Assembly: GCA_964642505.1 (NCBI GenBank)
Contig: CAZXQY010000032.1
Location: forward strand, 1-25,350
Origin: TMED69 sp964642505
GTDB lineage: Bacteria > Pseudomonadota > Gammaproteobacteria > Ga0077536
Reading direction: 5' to 3'
DNA: 25,350 bases
The notes below the pieces were generated by a model. That model searched no databases, was not told where the DNA came from, and worked only from the letters and a program-made list of their open reading frames with translations. The position numbers and the translations under genes were made by a program. Positions 1 to 8,191 of the stretch are shown here, in pieces. Each line of letters opens with the position of its first letter. Position 1 is the stretch's first letter.

Positions 1-1548
1 TTGGCGGCGTATGATCGTCGTCACGGATATAGAGGTGCTGAGGGGAAGGTGACGGTCGAAGGTTCAGAGGAACAGTTAGAAGAGGGTTTTATTAAAGATT
101 TGCGATCTTATCCGATAATCAGTGGTCTAATCCCGGGAATCGTCATTGCTGTCGAAGATAAGGAGGTGCGTGTTCGGACTAAGACTCATGGAGAGATTAT
201 ATTGACCGAGGATTCTCTCAAGTGGGCACGGAAGTATTTGACTCCAGATTCCAGAGGCCCAATTCCGGAGACATTTTCAGAGATATTTTCTTTAGGCGAC
301 GTGGTTCGAATCACCCAAAATGTGCCGGCGGGCTCTGAAGTAGCTGAGCGAGAAACCAATCAAAGGTGGGGTTTGACTCAACTGCCGGAAGTGGAAGGTG
401 CGATCGTTTCTTTAAACCCTAAAGATGGCGCAATAATATCTCTGGTAGGAGGGCTCGATTTTAAGAAAAGTAAGTTCAATAGAGTCACTCAGGCCAGACG
501 GCAAGTGGGTTCAAATTTCAAGCCTTTTCTTTATTCAGCTGCTTTGGAGAAGGGATACACTGCTGCTTCTATAATAAATGATGCCCCGATTGTTTTTAAA
601 ACGCAAAACGCTTTAGGAACCTGGAGGCCGGAAAATTTCAGTGGTAAGTTTTTCGGTCCTACGAGACTGAGACAAGCTTTAGTTCGGTCTCAGAATATGG
701 TGTCTGTTCGACTATTAGATTCGATAGGAATTGGCTATACCATTAATTACGTTTCAAAATTCGGTTATGATTCCGGCCAGTTGCCTCGCGATCTTTCTCT
801 TGCTTTAGGATCTGGTGAAATGACACCATTGGAACTCGCTACGGGATATTCCGTTTTTGCGAATGGGGGTTTTTTGATATCGCCCTATTTCATAAAAACA
901 GTCGAAACTTTAGAAGGCGAGTTGGTATATAGCGCAACGCCAGGAACCGTTTGCCAAAGTTGTGATCAAATTAGCTTGGATAGCGATGGAGAACCAAACG
1001 ATTTAAAGAGCTTGCAGGCGATGTCGGAGTTGCCCCCTGAAAAAATAGCGCCTCGAATAATTGCCAGCCAAAATTCTTGGTTGGTTTCCTCGATGTTACG
1101 AGATGTTATAAAGGCAGGCACAGGTCGACGCGCCAAGACTTTGGGAAGAGTTGATTTGGCAGGGAAAACAGGAACTACAAACGAACAAAGAGATGCGTGG
1201 TTCTCAGGTTTTAATACACATGCTGTAACTACAGTGTGGGTGGGGTTCGATAAAGTGGCTCCTTTGGGGAGGCGAGAAACAGGTGCAAAAGCAGCACTTC
1301 CTATTTGGATTTCGTATATGCAGAAAGCACTAGAAAATAAGGACGATGTTATACCGGAAAGGCCAGACGGTTTGGTGGTTGTGAGAATCGATAAGGATAG
1401 TGGAGAAGTGTCTAGTGTTAGTAACCCGCAGGCTGTTTTTGAAGTTTTTAGAAACGGAAATATACCTTCTCGTTTGAAAGATTCTGGACGCGATTTTATA
1501 AATTCCGGCAAGTTGATGGAATCCATCAAACCGGAACAAGTTTTCTAA
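1..1548 (+). CDS. mrcA: Penicillin-binding protein 1A, C-terminal two thirds (5'-truncated by window edge)
   Basis: Bifunctional inner-membrane peptidoglycan synthase; the visible part carries the transpeptidase that cross-links glycan strands. Residue numbers are from the window edge. The first residues (AAYDRRHGYRGAE) are a PBP1A signature found after the glycosyltransferase domain, so the first codon TTG is an internal Leu, not a start. An OB-like PBP1A insert follows (about 45-80, PGIVIAVEDKEVRVR). All three penicillin-binding motifs are present: S171-N-F-K174, S230-Q-N232 and K389-T-G391-T. The family is usually about 800-850 residues and 515 are visible, so the glycosyltransferase and membrane anchor lie outside the window. 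The gene ends 29 bases before priA on the same strand. Identification is firm; only the left end is missing. Confidence 0.96.
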   Translation: MAAYDRRHGYRGAEGKVTVEGSEEQLEEGFIKDLRSYPIISGLIPGIVIAVEDKEVRVRTKTHGEIILTEDSLKWARKYLTPDSRGPIPETFSEIFSLGDVVRITQNVPAGSEVAERETNQRWGLTQLPEVEGAIVSLNPKDGAIISLVGGLDFKKSKFNRVTQARRQVGSNFKPFLYSAALEKGYTAASIINDAPIVFKTQNALGTWRPENFSGKFFGPTRLRQALVRSQNMVSVRLLDSIGIGYTINYVSKFGYDSGQLPRDLSLALGSGEMTPLELATGYSVFANGGFLISPYFIKTVETLEGELVYSATPGTVCQSCDQISLDSDGEPNDLKSLQAMSELPPEKIAPRIIASQNSWLVSSMLRDVIKAGTGRRAKTLGRVDLAGKTGTTNEQRDAWFSGFNTHAVTTVWVGFDKVAPLGRRETGAKAALPIWISYMQKALENKDDVIPERPDGLVVVRIDKDSGEVSSVSNPQAVFEVFRNGNIPSRLKDSGRDFINSGKLMESIKPEQVF

Positions 1549-1577
1549 TTGAGACTTGAAGAGTCAAAAATATTGTT

Positions 1578-3806
1578 GTGACAAGAGGTCAATCCGAATC
1601 TAGAGACTGTATAACTGTAGCGGTTTTTGCGCCCGTTAGAGGCGAGTTTGATTATTTGCCCCCGGAGGACATAAAAAACTGTGAATGTCAGATCGGACAA
1701 AGAGTCTGGGTGCCTTTCGGAAGAAGCTTTCGAGTCGGGGTGGTTGTAGCGACAGATGGTACAGTAACGAAGGAGGTGCAGTTAAAGCATATAATAGAGT
1801 TTCTAGATCCGACGAGTTTCCTTTCTCCTCATGTGATCAAGCTAGCGCGGTGGGCCTGCAACTATTATCACTACCCAATCGGGGAAACCTTGGCTCATAT
1901 TTTCCCTGTGAGCTTAAGGAAAAGAAAAAAAATAATGATAGAAAAGCCCGTCGAATGGTTGCTAACAAAAAAAGGTGCATCCTTGTTAACTACTGGTAAA
2001 TTAAAGGGGATAAGACAAATTGATTTAATGACTCGTTTATCGTCTGTTGGAACGATGAATGACGGAGATTTTACAGCGGCCAGGATGGGATACCAGTGGC
2101 GTCCGATTATTAGGAAAATGGTGAATAGAGGTCTCGTGATTCAGCGAATAATTTCTAATTCGAAGGATGGCGAATTGGCAGTGGTTGTTAATAAAGTCTC
2201 TTTGAATTCGGAGCAAATAGAAGCGAGAGATATCATTCTTGATCAGGTCGGAGGATATAAAACTGTCTTACTCCATGGTGTGACTGGTGGAGGAAAAACA
2301 GAGGTTTATATGGAGGTTATAGAGAGCGTACTTGCTCAAAATAAGCAATCTCTTGTACTCGTTCCAGAGATTACCTTAACTGAGCAAATTGTCGCCCGTT
2401 TTAAAAAAAGATTTGGCAATTTAGTTGGTGTTCTTCACTCGCAATGTAAAGAATCGGAAAAAATATCTGTGTGGAACGGATGTCGCTCTTGCGCTGTCAA
2501 GATTCTTATAGGTACTAGGTCGGCTATCTGGACCCCTATGTCGAATTTGGGTTTAATAGTTGTAGATGAGGAGCATGATTCTTCCTATAAGCAACAGGAC
2601 GGTCTCCCTTATTCAGGCCGGGATATAGCTATAAAAAGAGGGCAGATAGAAAAGGTTCCCGTAGTTTTAGGATCTGCCACTCCTTCTTTGGAGACGCTAG
2701 CGAACGTATCTGAAGGACGTTACGAAAAAGCGAAAATTGAATTCAGAGCGAAAGTTACCGCAAATCCGATTCGCGAATTAGTAGATATCGGGGGAGGTAA
2801 AATTGACGGAGGATTAAGTAAGAGGTTGCGTGATGAGATTGAAATTCACGTGTCTCGTGGAGGTCAAGTACTTCTTTTTTTGAACAGGAGAGGTTATGCA
2901 CCTTTAGTAATGTGTCGAAGTTGTGGTGCCCACCAAGTTTGTGAGATTTGTGAACGCTTTCTGGTCTATCATAAATTGGAAAAATCTTTGATATGTCATC
3001 ATTGCGGACGCCGAAGGGAGATCTCTAGTGTGTCGATATGTTGCCAACAGCAAAATCTTTTTGACTTAGGGCTTGGGACTGAACAAATCGAAGAAAAAGT
3101 GCGTCATCTGTTCCCAAGGTTAAAGATAAGCAGAGTGGACAGAGATAATGTGAGAAACTCCGACGAAGTTCGAAAAATATTCAAAAAGATTGCGGACCGA
3201 GAAGTAGATATTTTGATCGGCACGCAAATGATTGCTAAGGGATTGGATTTTTCTGGAATAACCCTGGTTGGTATAATAGATACGGACAACAGATTGTACA
3301 GCACTGACTACAGATCGGAGGAAAGGTTAGCCCAGTTATTAACCCAGGTGGCGGGGCGGTGCGGTCGAGATTCAGGAGGAGGAAAGGTTCTTGTTCAAAG
3401 CCGGCAACCTGATAATCCTATTTTAAAGAAAATTGTCTACGGAGGATATAATTCATATACGTCGTCCGCTTTGAAAGAGAGGCGTAGAATGGGAATGCCA
3501 CCATTCACTGCGCTGGCTATGCTAAAAGCTGATTCAAACGATAAAGACCGGCCACGTCGTTTTTTAGAGGCCCTGCGGGGAGTACTTGCCAGCAACGTTA
3601 ATGAAAGTGAAATGTTTATAAGCTATCCAATACAATCATTGGTAAGAAGAAAGCGCAGCCAGTACAGGAGTTTAATTGTGATGCAGTGTCAGAAGCGGAA
3701 GATAATGCAAAAAATCCTCTCAGATCATCTCCTAATAGTAGAAAATTTGGGTCGTAAAATAGGAGTGAGGTGGTTCCTAGAAGTTGACCCCGAGGACACG
3801 ATGTAA
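1578..3806 (+). CDS. priA: Primosomal protein N' (PriA replication-restart helicase)
   Basis: 3'-to-5' superfamily 2 helicase that recognises abandoned replication forks and starts primosome reassembly in the cytoplasm. Its 742 residues fit the family (E. coli PriA is 732). Visible motifs are Walker A GVTGGGKT (234-241), the DEEH box (330-333), SATPSLET (366-373) and QVAGRCGR (590-597). The inserted zinc-binding region shows CRSC (446-449), CEIC (455-458) and CHHC (473-476). The last pair, normally CPxC, reads SICC (486-489), so one expected cysteine is serine with a cysteine two residues later. The start is GTG at 1578; no ATG lies near the expected N-terminus and the Shine-Dalgarno is weak. 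The gene lies between mrcA and argS, as in Pseudomonas-type genomes. Function is certain; only the odd zinc ligand needs care. Confidence 0.97.
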   Translation: MTRGQSESRDCITVAVFAPVRGEFDYLPPEDIKNCECQIGQRVWVPFGRSFRVGVVVATDGTVTKEVQLKHIIEFLDPTSFLSPHVIKLARWACNYYHYPIGETLAHIFPVSLRKRKKIMIEKPVEWLLTKKGASLLTTGKLKGIRQIDLMTRLSSVGTMNDGDFTAARMGYQWRPIIRKMVNRGLVIQRIISNSKDGELAVVVNKVSLNSEQIEARDIILDQVGGYKTVLLHGVTGGGKTEVYMEVIESVLAQNKQSLVLVPEITLTEQIVARFKKRFGNLVGVLHSQCKESEKISVWNGCRSCAVKILIGTRSAIWTPMSNLGLIVVDEEHDSSYKQQDGLPYSGRDIAIKRGQIEKVPVVLGSATPSLETLANVSEGRYEKAKIEFRAKVTANPIRELVDIGGGKIDGGLSKRLRDEIEIHVSRGGQVLLFLNRRGYAPLVMCRSCGAHQVCEICERFLVYHKLEKSLICHHCGRRREISSVSICCQQQNLFDLGLGTEQIEEKVRHLFPRLKISRVDRDNVRNSDEVRKIFKKIADREVDILIGTQMIAKGLDFSGITLVGIIDTDNRLYSTDYRSEERLAQLLTQVAGRCGRDSGGGKVLVQSRQPDNPILKKIVYGGYNSYTSSALKERRRMGMPPFTALAMLKADSNDKDRPRRFLEALRGVLASNVNESEMFISYPIQSLVRRKRSQYRSLIVMQCQKRKIMQKILSDHLLIVENLGRKIGVRWFLEVDPEDTM

Positions 3807-3883
3807 GCTGATCTCCTGAGATTAGAGGTGCATCTTGTTGTGAAGGAAAAGTATTCGTTATTTGTTAATGGGTAATTTATGTA

Positions 3884-5623
3884 GTGAAGCAATTAATTCG
3901 TCAAAAGATAAGGAAAGCGATTGAATCGAAAGCGGAAAGTGATCTGCGTGTTCTTTCAGATATTTCCTTTACGGTAGAGAGGCCTAAAGGAAAAGAGCAA
4001 GGTGATTTTAGTACCAATATTGCTCTTCTCGGTGCTAAGACAATGCGTATGTCTCCAAGGAATTTGGCGAACAAATTGTTACCAATCTTAGTCGATACTA
4101 GTTTGTTTGAAGCCGTCGAGATTGCTGGGCCAGGCTTCATTAATTTCACAATGACGGGGCCTGCTTTGTTTTCTGTCTTAAACGACATACAAAGAGAAGG
4201 TGCTGCCTTTGGTTCGAGCAAAATAGGAAAAGGCAAGAGGATCCACATTGAGTTTGTTTCTGCGAATCCTACAGGCCCTTTGCATGTGGGGCATGGGAGA
4301 GGTGCTGCGGTTGGTTCGGCTTTATCTCGCATTTATCAGTTTTGCGGTTATGAGGTTTATCGTGAATATTATGTCAACGATGCCGGTCGACAGATGGATA
4401 TCTTGGCGCTCAGCGTTTACCAAAGGTACGCTGAAAAGCACCTGGGCAGCGTCGGTTTTTCTGAAAATTCCTATGTAGGAAGTTACGTTTCTGAAATTGC
4501 TGACGCTATCCATAGATCTAAGAAGCTGAGTATTAACGAGTCGATAGTTTTGAAAACCAACGCGGTAGAGGGTTTGGATGTTGAGAAGTCTTTGGATATG
4601 GCGATAGAGGATCTTCGCTCTCTTCTTGGTTCCGAGAAATTTCTGGCTCTGAGAGAATTTTCTTGTGAATATATATTGAAAAACATAAAGAATACATTGC
4701 AAAAATTTCGTGTGGAATTTGACGGTTGGTTTTCGGAATATAGCCTCACTGAAGATGGTTCTGTAGAGAGTGTTTTGGAACAGCTGGAGCAAGCTGGAGA
4801 ACTTTACAATAAAGATGGAGCTACTTGGTTTAAATCGTCAAACTTTGGGGATGAAAAAGACAGAGTGGTAATTCGAGAAGATGGCCGCTATACATATTTT
4901 GCGACGGATATCGGCTACCACGTAAATAAGATGAAAATAGGCTTTGATAGAATGGTTAACATTTGGGGAGCTGATCATCACGGATATGTACCTCGATTGC
5001 GAGCAGCATTAGAGGTCGCCGGCATTACAAGTCACTCTCTAAATTTCATTCTAGTTCAATTTGCGTCGCTCGTTGAGAACGGCCGGAAAATCGCGATGTC
5101 GACTCGGAAGGGCTCCTTCATAACTTTGGAGTCTTTGGTCAACGATGTGGGAGTTGATGCGGCCCGATTTTTCTATTTAGTAAGGAAGGCTGATCAACAT
5201 ATGGATTTTGATATCGGTTTGGCGAAAGAAAAAAGTGCTAAGAATCCGGTCTATTATATCCAGTATGCTTATGCGAGGATTTGCGGCGTGCTAAATCAAG
5301 TTTCGGATTTGGGTCGGCAAACTGAAAGTATTCGAGGTACTTTTTTTCAAGAGTTATCGTCTGAGTATGAGAGAGAACAGGTCCTTTTTTTATCTGTCTT
5401 CCCAGATGTGGTAATGCAATCGGTCCAATCTGGAGAGCCGAATTTGATAGCTCAGTATCTCAAAGATTTGGCTTACCTATTTCATTCAAACTACGTTGCA
5501 AATAAAATCCTAGTAGAAGATAGTAATCTAAGGGAAGCTAGGCTTCAACTAGTTAAATCGACTAAACAGGTGCTAGAAAACGGTCTAATGTTATTGGATA
5601 TAACCCGACCGGAAAAAATGTGA
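3884..5623 (+). CDS. argS: Arginyl-tRNA synthetase
   Basis: Class I aminoacyl-tRNA synthetase that charges tRNA-Arg in the cytoplasm. The 579 residues match the usual length (E. coli 577). The N-terminal tRNA-recognition domain is at about 1-115. The adenylate site begins with SANPTGPLHVGH (HIGH-type HVGH at 134-137). The later signature loop is MSTRKG (405-410), the non-canonical form of KMSKS seen in many ArgRS enzymes. IWGADHHGY (360-368) and the C-terminal DALR-type anticodon-binding domain (about 455-579) are also recognisable. The start is GTG at 3884, 77 bases after priA; there is no better ATG, and a conserved-looking N-terminus (MKQLIRQKIRKAI) follows directly. The SPOR gene follows within about 20 bases, probably in one transcript. 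Confidence 0.98.
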   Translation: MKQLIRQKIRKAIESKAESDLRVLSDISFTVERPKGKEQGDFSTNIALLGAKTMRMSPRNLANKLLPILVDTSLFEAVEIAGPGFINFTMTGPALFSVLNDIQREGAAFGSSKIGKGKRIHIEFVSANPTGPLHVGHGRGAAVGSALSRIYQFCGYEVYREYYVNDAGRQMDILALSVYQRYAEKHLGSVGFSENSYVGSYVSEIADAIHRSKKLSINESIVLKTNAVEGLDVEKSLDMAIEDLRSLLGSEKFLALREFSCEYILKNIKNTLQKFRVEFDGWFSEYSLTEDGSVESVLEQLEQAGELYNKDGATWFKSSNFGDEKDRVVIREDGRYTYFATDIGYHVNKMKIGFDRMVNIWGADHHGYVPRLRAALEVAGITSHSLNFILVQFASLVENGRKIAMSTRKGSFITLESLVNDVGVDAARFFYLVRKADQHMDFDIGLAKEKSAKNPVYYIQYAYARICGVLNQVSDLGRQTESIRGTFFQELSSEYEREQVLFLSVFPDVVMQSVQSGEPNLIAQYLKDLAYLFHSNYVANKILVEDSNLREARLQLVKSTKQVLENGLMLLDITRPEKM

Positions 5624-5645
5624 CTATCGATTTTCGGTGATTTTT

Positions 5646-6191
5646 ATGATGAAGAAAAAAAAACGTAATGAAAGTCCGTCAAGCCGTCGAATGGGTTTTT
5701 TTAGTGGTTTGGCTTGTGGTTTATTCGTGGCTTTCCTTGTTTATCTTTGGTCTTCGGTGCTGCCTCATCCTTTGAGTATAGTAAGGACCGTCAAACAACA
5801 ACTTTTGGGCCTTGGTAGTGACGAATATTTAAAACCGCAAACTTCCTCAATAGTTGATGAAAAGCCTCATCCGACTTTCTATCAATTTCTTCCAGGTGAT
5901 AAAATACCGATCCCTATTTTGTCGTCGGAGAAATCGAAAAATGAAGAATCAGTCCCAGATGGGGTGTTTCTCCAAGTGGGATCTTTCACCACATTTGAAG
6001 ACGCAGATAGGCAAAAGGCTAAGCTCGCGTTGCTGGGGGTTATAGCTACCATTGAAACCAGCAAGGGTCGAGATAATGCTTTATGGTATCGCGTTAGAAT
6101 TGGACCCATGTCAAAGGAAATTGCTCGTTCGTTGAAAAAGAGACTAATTAAAGAAAAGTTTGATGTTTTGGTGTTGCTTATCGACAGTTAG
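5646..6191 (+). CDS. Membrane-anchored SPOR-domain protein (FtsN-like, downstream of argS)
   Basis: Probable cell-envelope protein that binds denuded glycan strands at the division septum through its SPOR domain. Counting from ATG 5646 (181 residues), there is a short basic cytoplasmic tail (MMKKKKRNES), one transmembrane helix at about 16-38, a linker containing FYQFLPGDKIPIP as in other argS-linked SPOR proteins, and a SPOR domain at about 106-178 (GVFLQVGSFTTFEDADRQ ... WYRVRIGP). The reading frame can be extended to GTG 5637. I prefer ATG 5646 (or 5649) because GGTGAT at 5636-5641 is a good ribosome-binding match 5 bases before it. An equivalent gene follows argS in Pseudomonas; hslVU, which comes next there, is absent. 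Its 3' end overlaps the convergent HD gene by 14 bases. Confidence 0.85.
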   Translation: MMKKKKRNESPSSRRMGFFSGLACGLFVAFLVYLWSSVLPHPLSIVRTVKQQLLGLGSDEYLKPQTSSIVDEKPHPTFYQFLPGDKIPIPILSSEKSKNEESVPDGVFLQVGSFTTFEDADRQKAKLALLGVIATIETSKGRDNALWYRVRIGPMSKEIARSLKKRLIKEKFDVLVLLIDS

Positions 6192-6864
6192 GTATTTCGG
6201 GTTGTTCTGGCTCAAGCGACAATTCCGTAAGATTTTTTCTCACCGCATCTTCAAACGGAGATGTTTCTCCCCTTTTTCTAAAATAATCCGTCAAATAAAT
6301 TTCCGAAGAGACAAATTCTTCTACCAGATTTGTGCTGGCTTTTTTCCAGTTATCCCATGAGAGGGAGGAGTTGTTAAGTAATTCATATTCTGCCTTCAAT
6401 CTCAAATTATTGGTCAAAAAGAAGGAGTAGCTATCGGCCATACCAGCCAAGTCAGCCGCCCGAACCGCTTTTTGTTCAGGGGTTTCAAAGGTCGCGTTTT
6501 TTTCGGTGGATAATATAGCCTCTTTTATTCGGCCTATATCCGATTCTGAGTAATGGTATTGAGACAATACTTCCCCAGCTAATTCTGCCGAATACGCTTC
6601 TTTTGTTTTAAAACCCAGATCCGCATGATTCTTATAATAGCCTGCGTCGTGGAACAGAACGGCTAGATATACTATTTCCGGATTAATGTTAATGTTTTGT
6701 TTTAGGCAGTCCTTCACGATATTTTCCGCGAATTCTAGGGTGCTCAAAATGTGGTTAAAATTATGGTAGGGCAATATTGGATCATAAAGCGCTTGAACTT
6801 GCGTCTCTAATCGGTACTGTCTATTAAAGATGTTTTCGTTCAGGGAATTCATATCATGAGCCAT
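6178..6864 (-). CDS. HD-superfamily metal-dependent phosphohydrolase (predicted)
   Basis: A 228-residue soluble protein with the ordered metal-ligand pattern of HD-domain hydrolases. It shows YHNFNH (H34 and H38), the HD pair in LAVLFHDAGYY (H72-D73), and a late aspartate in RAADLAGM (D138). This YHNxxH ... FHDxxY layout is typical of the uncharacterised family often described as predicted HD-superfamily hydrolases (COG4339-like). The substrate is unknown; nucleotides or other phosphoesters are usual for the superfamily. There is no signal peptide or membrane segment. The start is ATG at 6864 without a clear Shine-Dalgarno; a second in-frame ATG four codons later is possible. It stands alone on this strand, tail-to-tail with the SPOR gene (14 shared bases) and divergent from thiS. 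Fold assignment is confident, function is not. Confidence 0.78.
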   Translation of the reverse strand: MAHDMNSLNENIFNRQYRLETQVQALYDPILPYHNFNHILSTLEFAENIVKDCLKQNININPEIVYLAVLFHDAGYYKNHADLGFKTKEAYSAELAGEVLSQYHYSESDIGRIKEAILSTEKNATFETPEQKAVRAADLAGMADSYSFFLTNNLRLKAEYELLNNSSLSWDNWKKASTNLVEEFVSSEIYLTDYFRKRGETSPFEDAVRKNLTELSLEPEQPEIPNCR

Positions 6865-7060
6865 AGAGAAATTTCAAAAGCATGCCCTTTAAAATTATCG
6901 TTTTATCGTGTTTGCAATTGATATCATAATGCTTTTTCCTATAAAGTGCAGCTGCGGCCCAGTAGGTTAATTTAGACGGAAGGTTTAGTTTGTAAAAGGT
7001 AGACCCTATCATTGCACTAATCGTCGAAAATCTCGCTTAATTGAGGTGCTTTTTGGGCGA

Positions 7061-7089
7061 TTGACGATTTATAGTAAGTATTTTATACG
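7061..7089 (+). promoter_or_regulatory. Candidate sigma70 promoter of thiS-thiG(-trmB)
   Basis: TTGACG at 7061-7066 (5 of 6 to the -35 consensus) is followed after 17 bases by TATACG at 7084-7089 (4 of 6 to the -10), or after 16 bases by TTATAC. It would give a leader of only about 14 bases before the thiS ATG at 7110, with a Shine-Dalgarno AAAAAGG at 7092-7098. The 245-base divergent gap (6865-7109) also holds a 7-base inverted repeat, AATCGTC (7019-7025) with GACGATT (7063-7069), whose right arm overlaps the -35. I do not see the conserved elements of a TPP riboswitch here. This is a by-eye prediction. Confidence 0.4.
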
Positions 7090-7109
7090 GTAAAAAGGTT
7101 TCGTAATTT

Positions 7110-7307
7110 ATGAAAATCTGGGTCAATGGGACAGAAACATTTTTAAAGAAAAAATGCCTGGTATCAACTTTATTGGCACATTTAAAGGTGAGCGGAAGAT
7201 TTGCCGTAGAGATAAACGGTAAAATTGTTCCCAGAAATACTTTCGACTCGGTGCTCATCTCGGAAGATGACAAAATAGAAATCGTCAAAGCTATAGGAGG
7301 GGGTTAA
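7110..7307 (+). CDS. thiS: Sulfur carrier protein ThiS
   Basis: A small ubiquitin-fold sulfur carrier; its C-terminal glycine is adenylated and thiocarboxylated, then donates sulfur to ThiG for the thiamine thiazole ring. The 65 residues match the family, and the chain ends in IEIVKAIGGG with the required terminal Gly-Gly (GGG-ended forms are known, for example in Bacillus). VNGTETFLKKKCLVSTLLAHL at the N-terminus is the usual beta-strand/helix start. ATG 7110 has an upstream AAAAAGG. thiG follows on the same strand 77 bases after the stop. No thiF, thiE, thiC or thiD lies in the window, so the rest of the pathway must be elsewhere. Confidence 0.93.
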   Translation: MKIWVNGTETFLKKKCLVSTLLAHLKVSGRFAVEINGKIVPRNTFDSVLISEDDKIEIVKAIGGG

Positions 7308-7384
7308 ATAACTGTGCCTGCAAGGGTACGGAACACACCAGAAATTGTTTGAAAGTACGTTCATGGAGAGTTTGTAATCAAATT

Positions 7385-8191
7385 ATGAAAAAGAAGAAAT
7401 CAAAACTTAATTCGGATTCCTTGAGGATAGGGAGCTATGAATTCTCTTCCCGATTGATGGTGGGAACCGGGAAATATAAAAGTATGGGCGAAGCTGAGGA
7501 AGCTATAGTAGCAAGCGGGGCTGAAGTTATAACGGTTGCTGTTAGGAGAGCCAACCTCGGCCAAGACAGCAAATCCCCGAATCTGCTAGATGTGTTTTCT
7601 CCAGAAAGATTCACCATTCTACCGAATACAGCTGGGTGTTATGACGCGAAATCGGCAGTTAGAACGTGCTTGTTAGCAAGAGAATTATTAGATGGTCATC
7701 CTATTGTAAAGCTAGAGGTATTGGGTGACGAGAAAACCCTCTATCCTAATGTAGTGGAAACCATTTCTGCCGCAAAATTGCTGTGTAAAGAGGACTTTGA
7801 GGTTTGGGTTTACACCTCAGATGATCCTGTGGTCGCTAGAAAATTGGAAGATATTGGTTGTTCGGCAATTATGCCACTAGCGGCTCCTATCGGCTCCGGC
7901 TTAGGCATTAGAAACAAGTATTCGATACGGGCGATAGTAGAAAAAAGCCGGGTACCAGTCGTCGTTGATGCTGGAGTAGGTACGGCTTCGGATGCTAGTT
8001 TAGCTATGGAATTGGGTTGTGACGGTGTGTTAATGAATACCGCAATAGCAGGCGCAGACAATCCTTCATTAATGGCATCAGCGATGGGTAAGGCCGTGAC
8101 TGCGGGTAGAGAGGCGTATCTGGCCGGACGAATTCCAAGAAAGGCTTACGGCTCTGCTTCTTCGCCGATTGACGGTAAATTCTTTGATTGA
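7385..8191 (+). CDS. thiG: Thiazole synthase ThiG
   Basis: Forms the thiazole phosphate of thiamine from deoxyxylulose phosphate, dehydroglycine and ThiS thiocarboxylate; a TIM-barrel cytoplasmic enzyme. The 268 residues from ATG 7385 contain SRLMVGTGKY, LPNTAGC, VKLEVLGDEKTLYPN (with the Schiff-base lysine region), MPLAAPIGSGLG, VVVDAGVGTASDA and VLMNTAIAGADNP, all hallmark ThiG segments. The frame extends to a TTG at 7349, but the added residues are not ThiG-like and the normal length (about 255-265) favours ATG 7385; GGAG at 7365-7368 is a rather distant ribosome-binding site. It is paired with thiS upstream and overlaps the trmB start region downstream. Confidence 0.97.
   Translation: MKKKKSKLNSDSLRIGSYEFSSRLMVGTGKYKSMGEAEEAIVASGAEVITVAVRRANLGQDSKSPNLLDVFSPERFTILPNTAGCYDAKSAVRTCLLARELLDGHPIVKLEVLGDEKTLYPNVVETISAAKLLCKEDFEVWVYTSDDPVVARKLEDIGCSAIMPLAAPIGSGLGIRNKYSIRAIVEKSRVPVVVDAGVGTASDASLAMELGCDGVLMNTAIAGADNPSLMASAMGKAVTAGREAYLAGRIPRKAYGSASSPIDGKFFD

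Noticed and set aside
1..3. TTG at the window edge as the start of mrcA
   Set aside because: The following residues match the interior of PBP1A, so the gene begins outside the window.
966..1529. 187-codon open frame antisense to mrcA
   Set aside because: It is a shadow of the transpeptidase region with no recognisable domain.
3812..3832. Terminator between priA and argS (ATCTC/GAGAT)
   Set aside because: The loop would be 2 bases and no T-run follows.
5096..5113. Missing KMSKS motif in argS as a sign of a defective enzyme
   Set aside because: MSTRKG-type loops are normal in many arginyl-tRNA synthetases.
6945..7018. Small structured RNA in the gap before thiS (AGTGCA/TGCACT arms)
   Set aside because: The arms are only 6 bases with a 62-base loop and no recognisable RNA family; chance pairing is likely.
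6865..7109. TPP riboswitch upstream of thiS
   Set aside because: The conserved CTGAGA and ACCTGATCTGGATAATGCC-type elements are not present.
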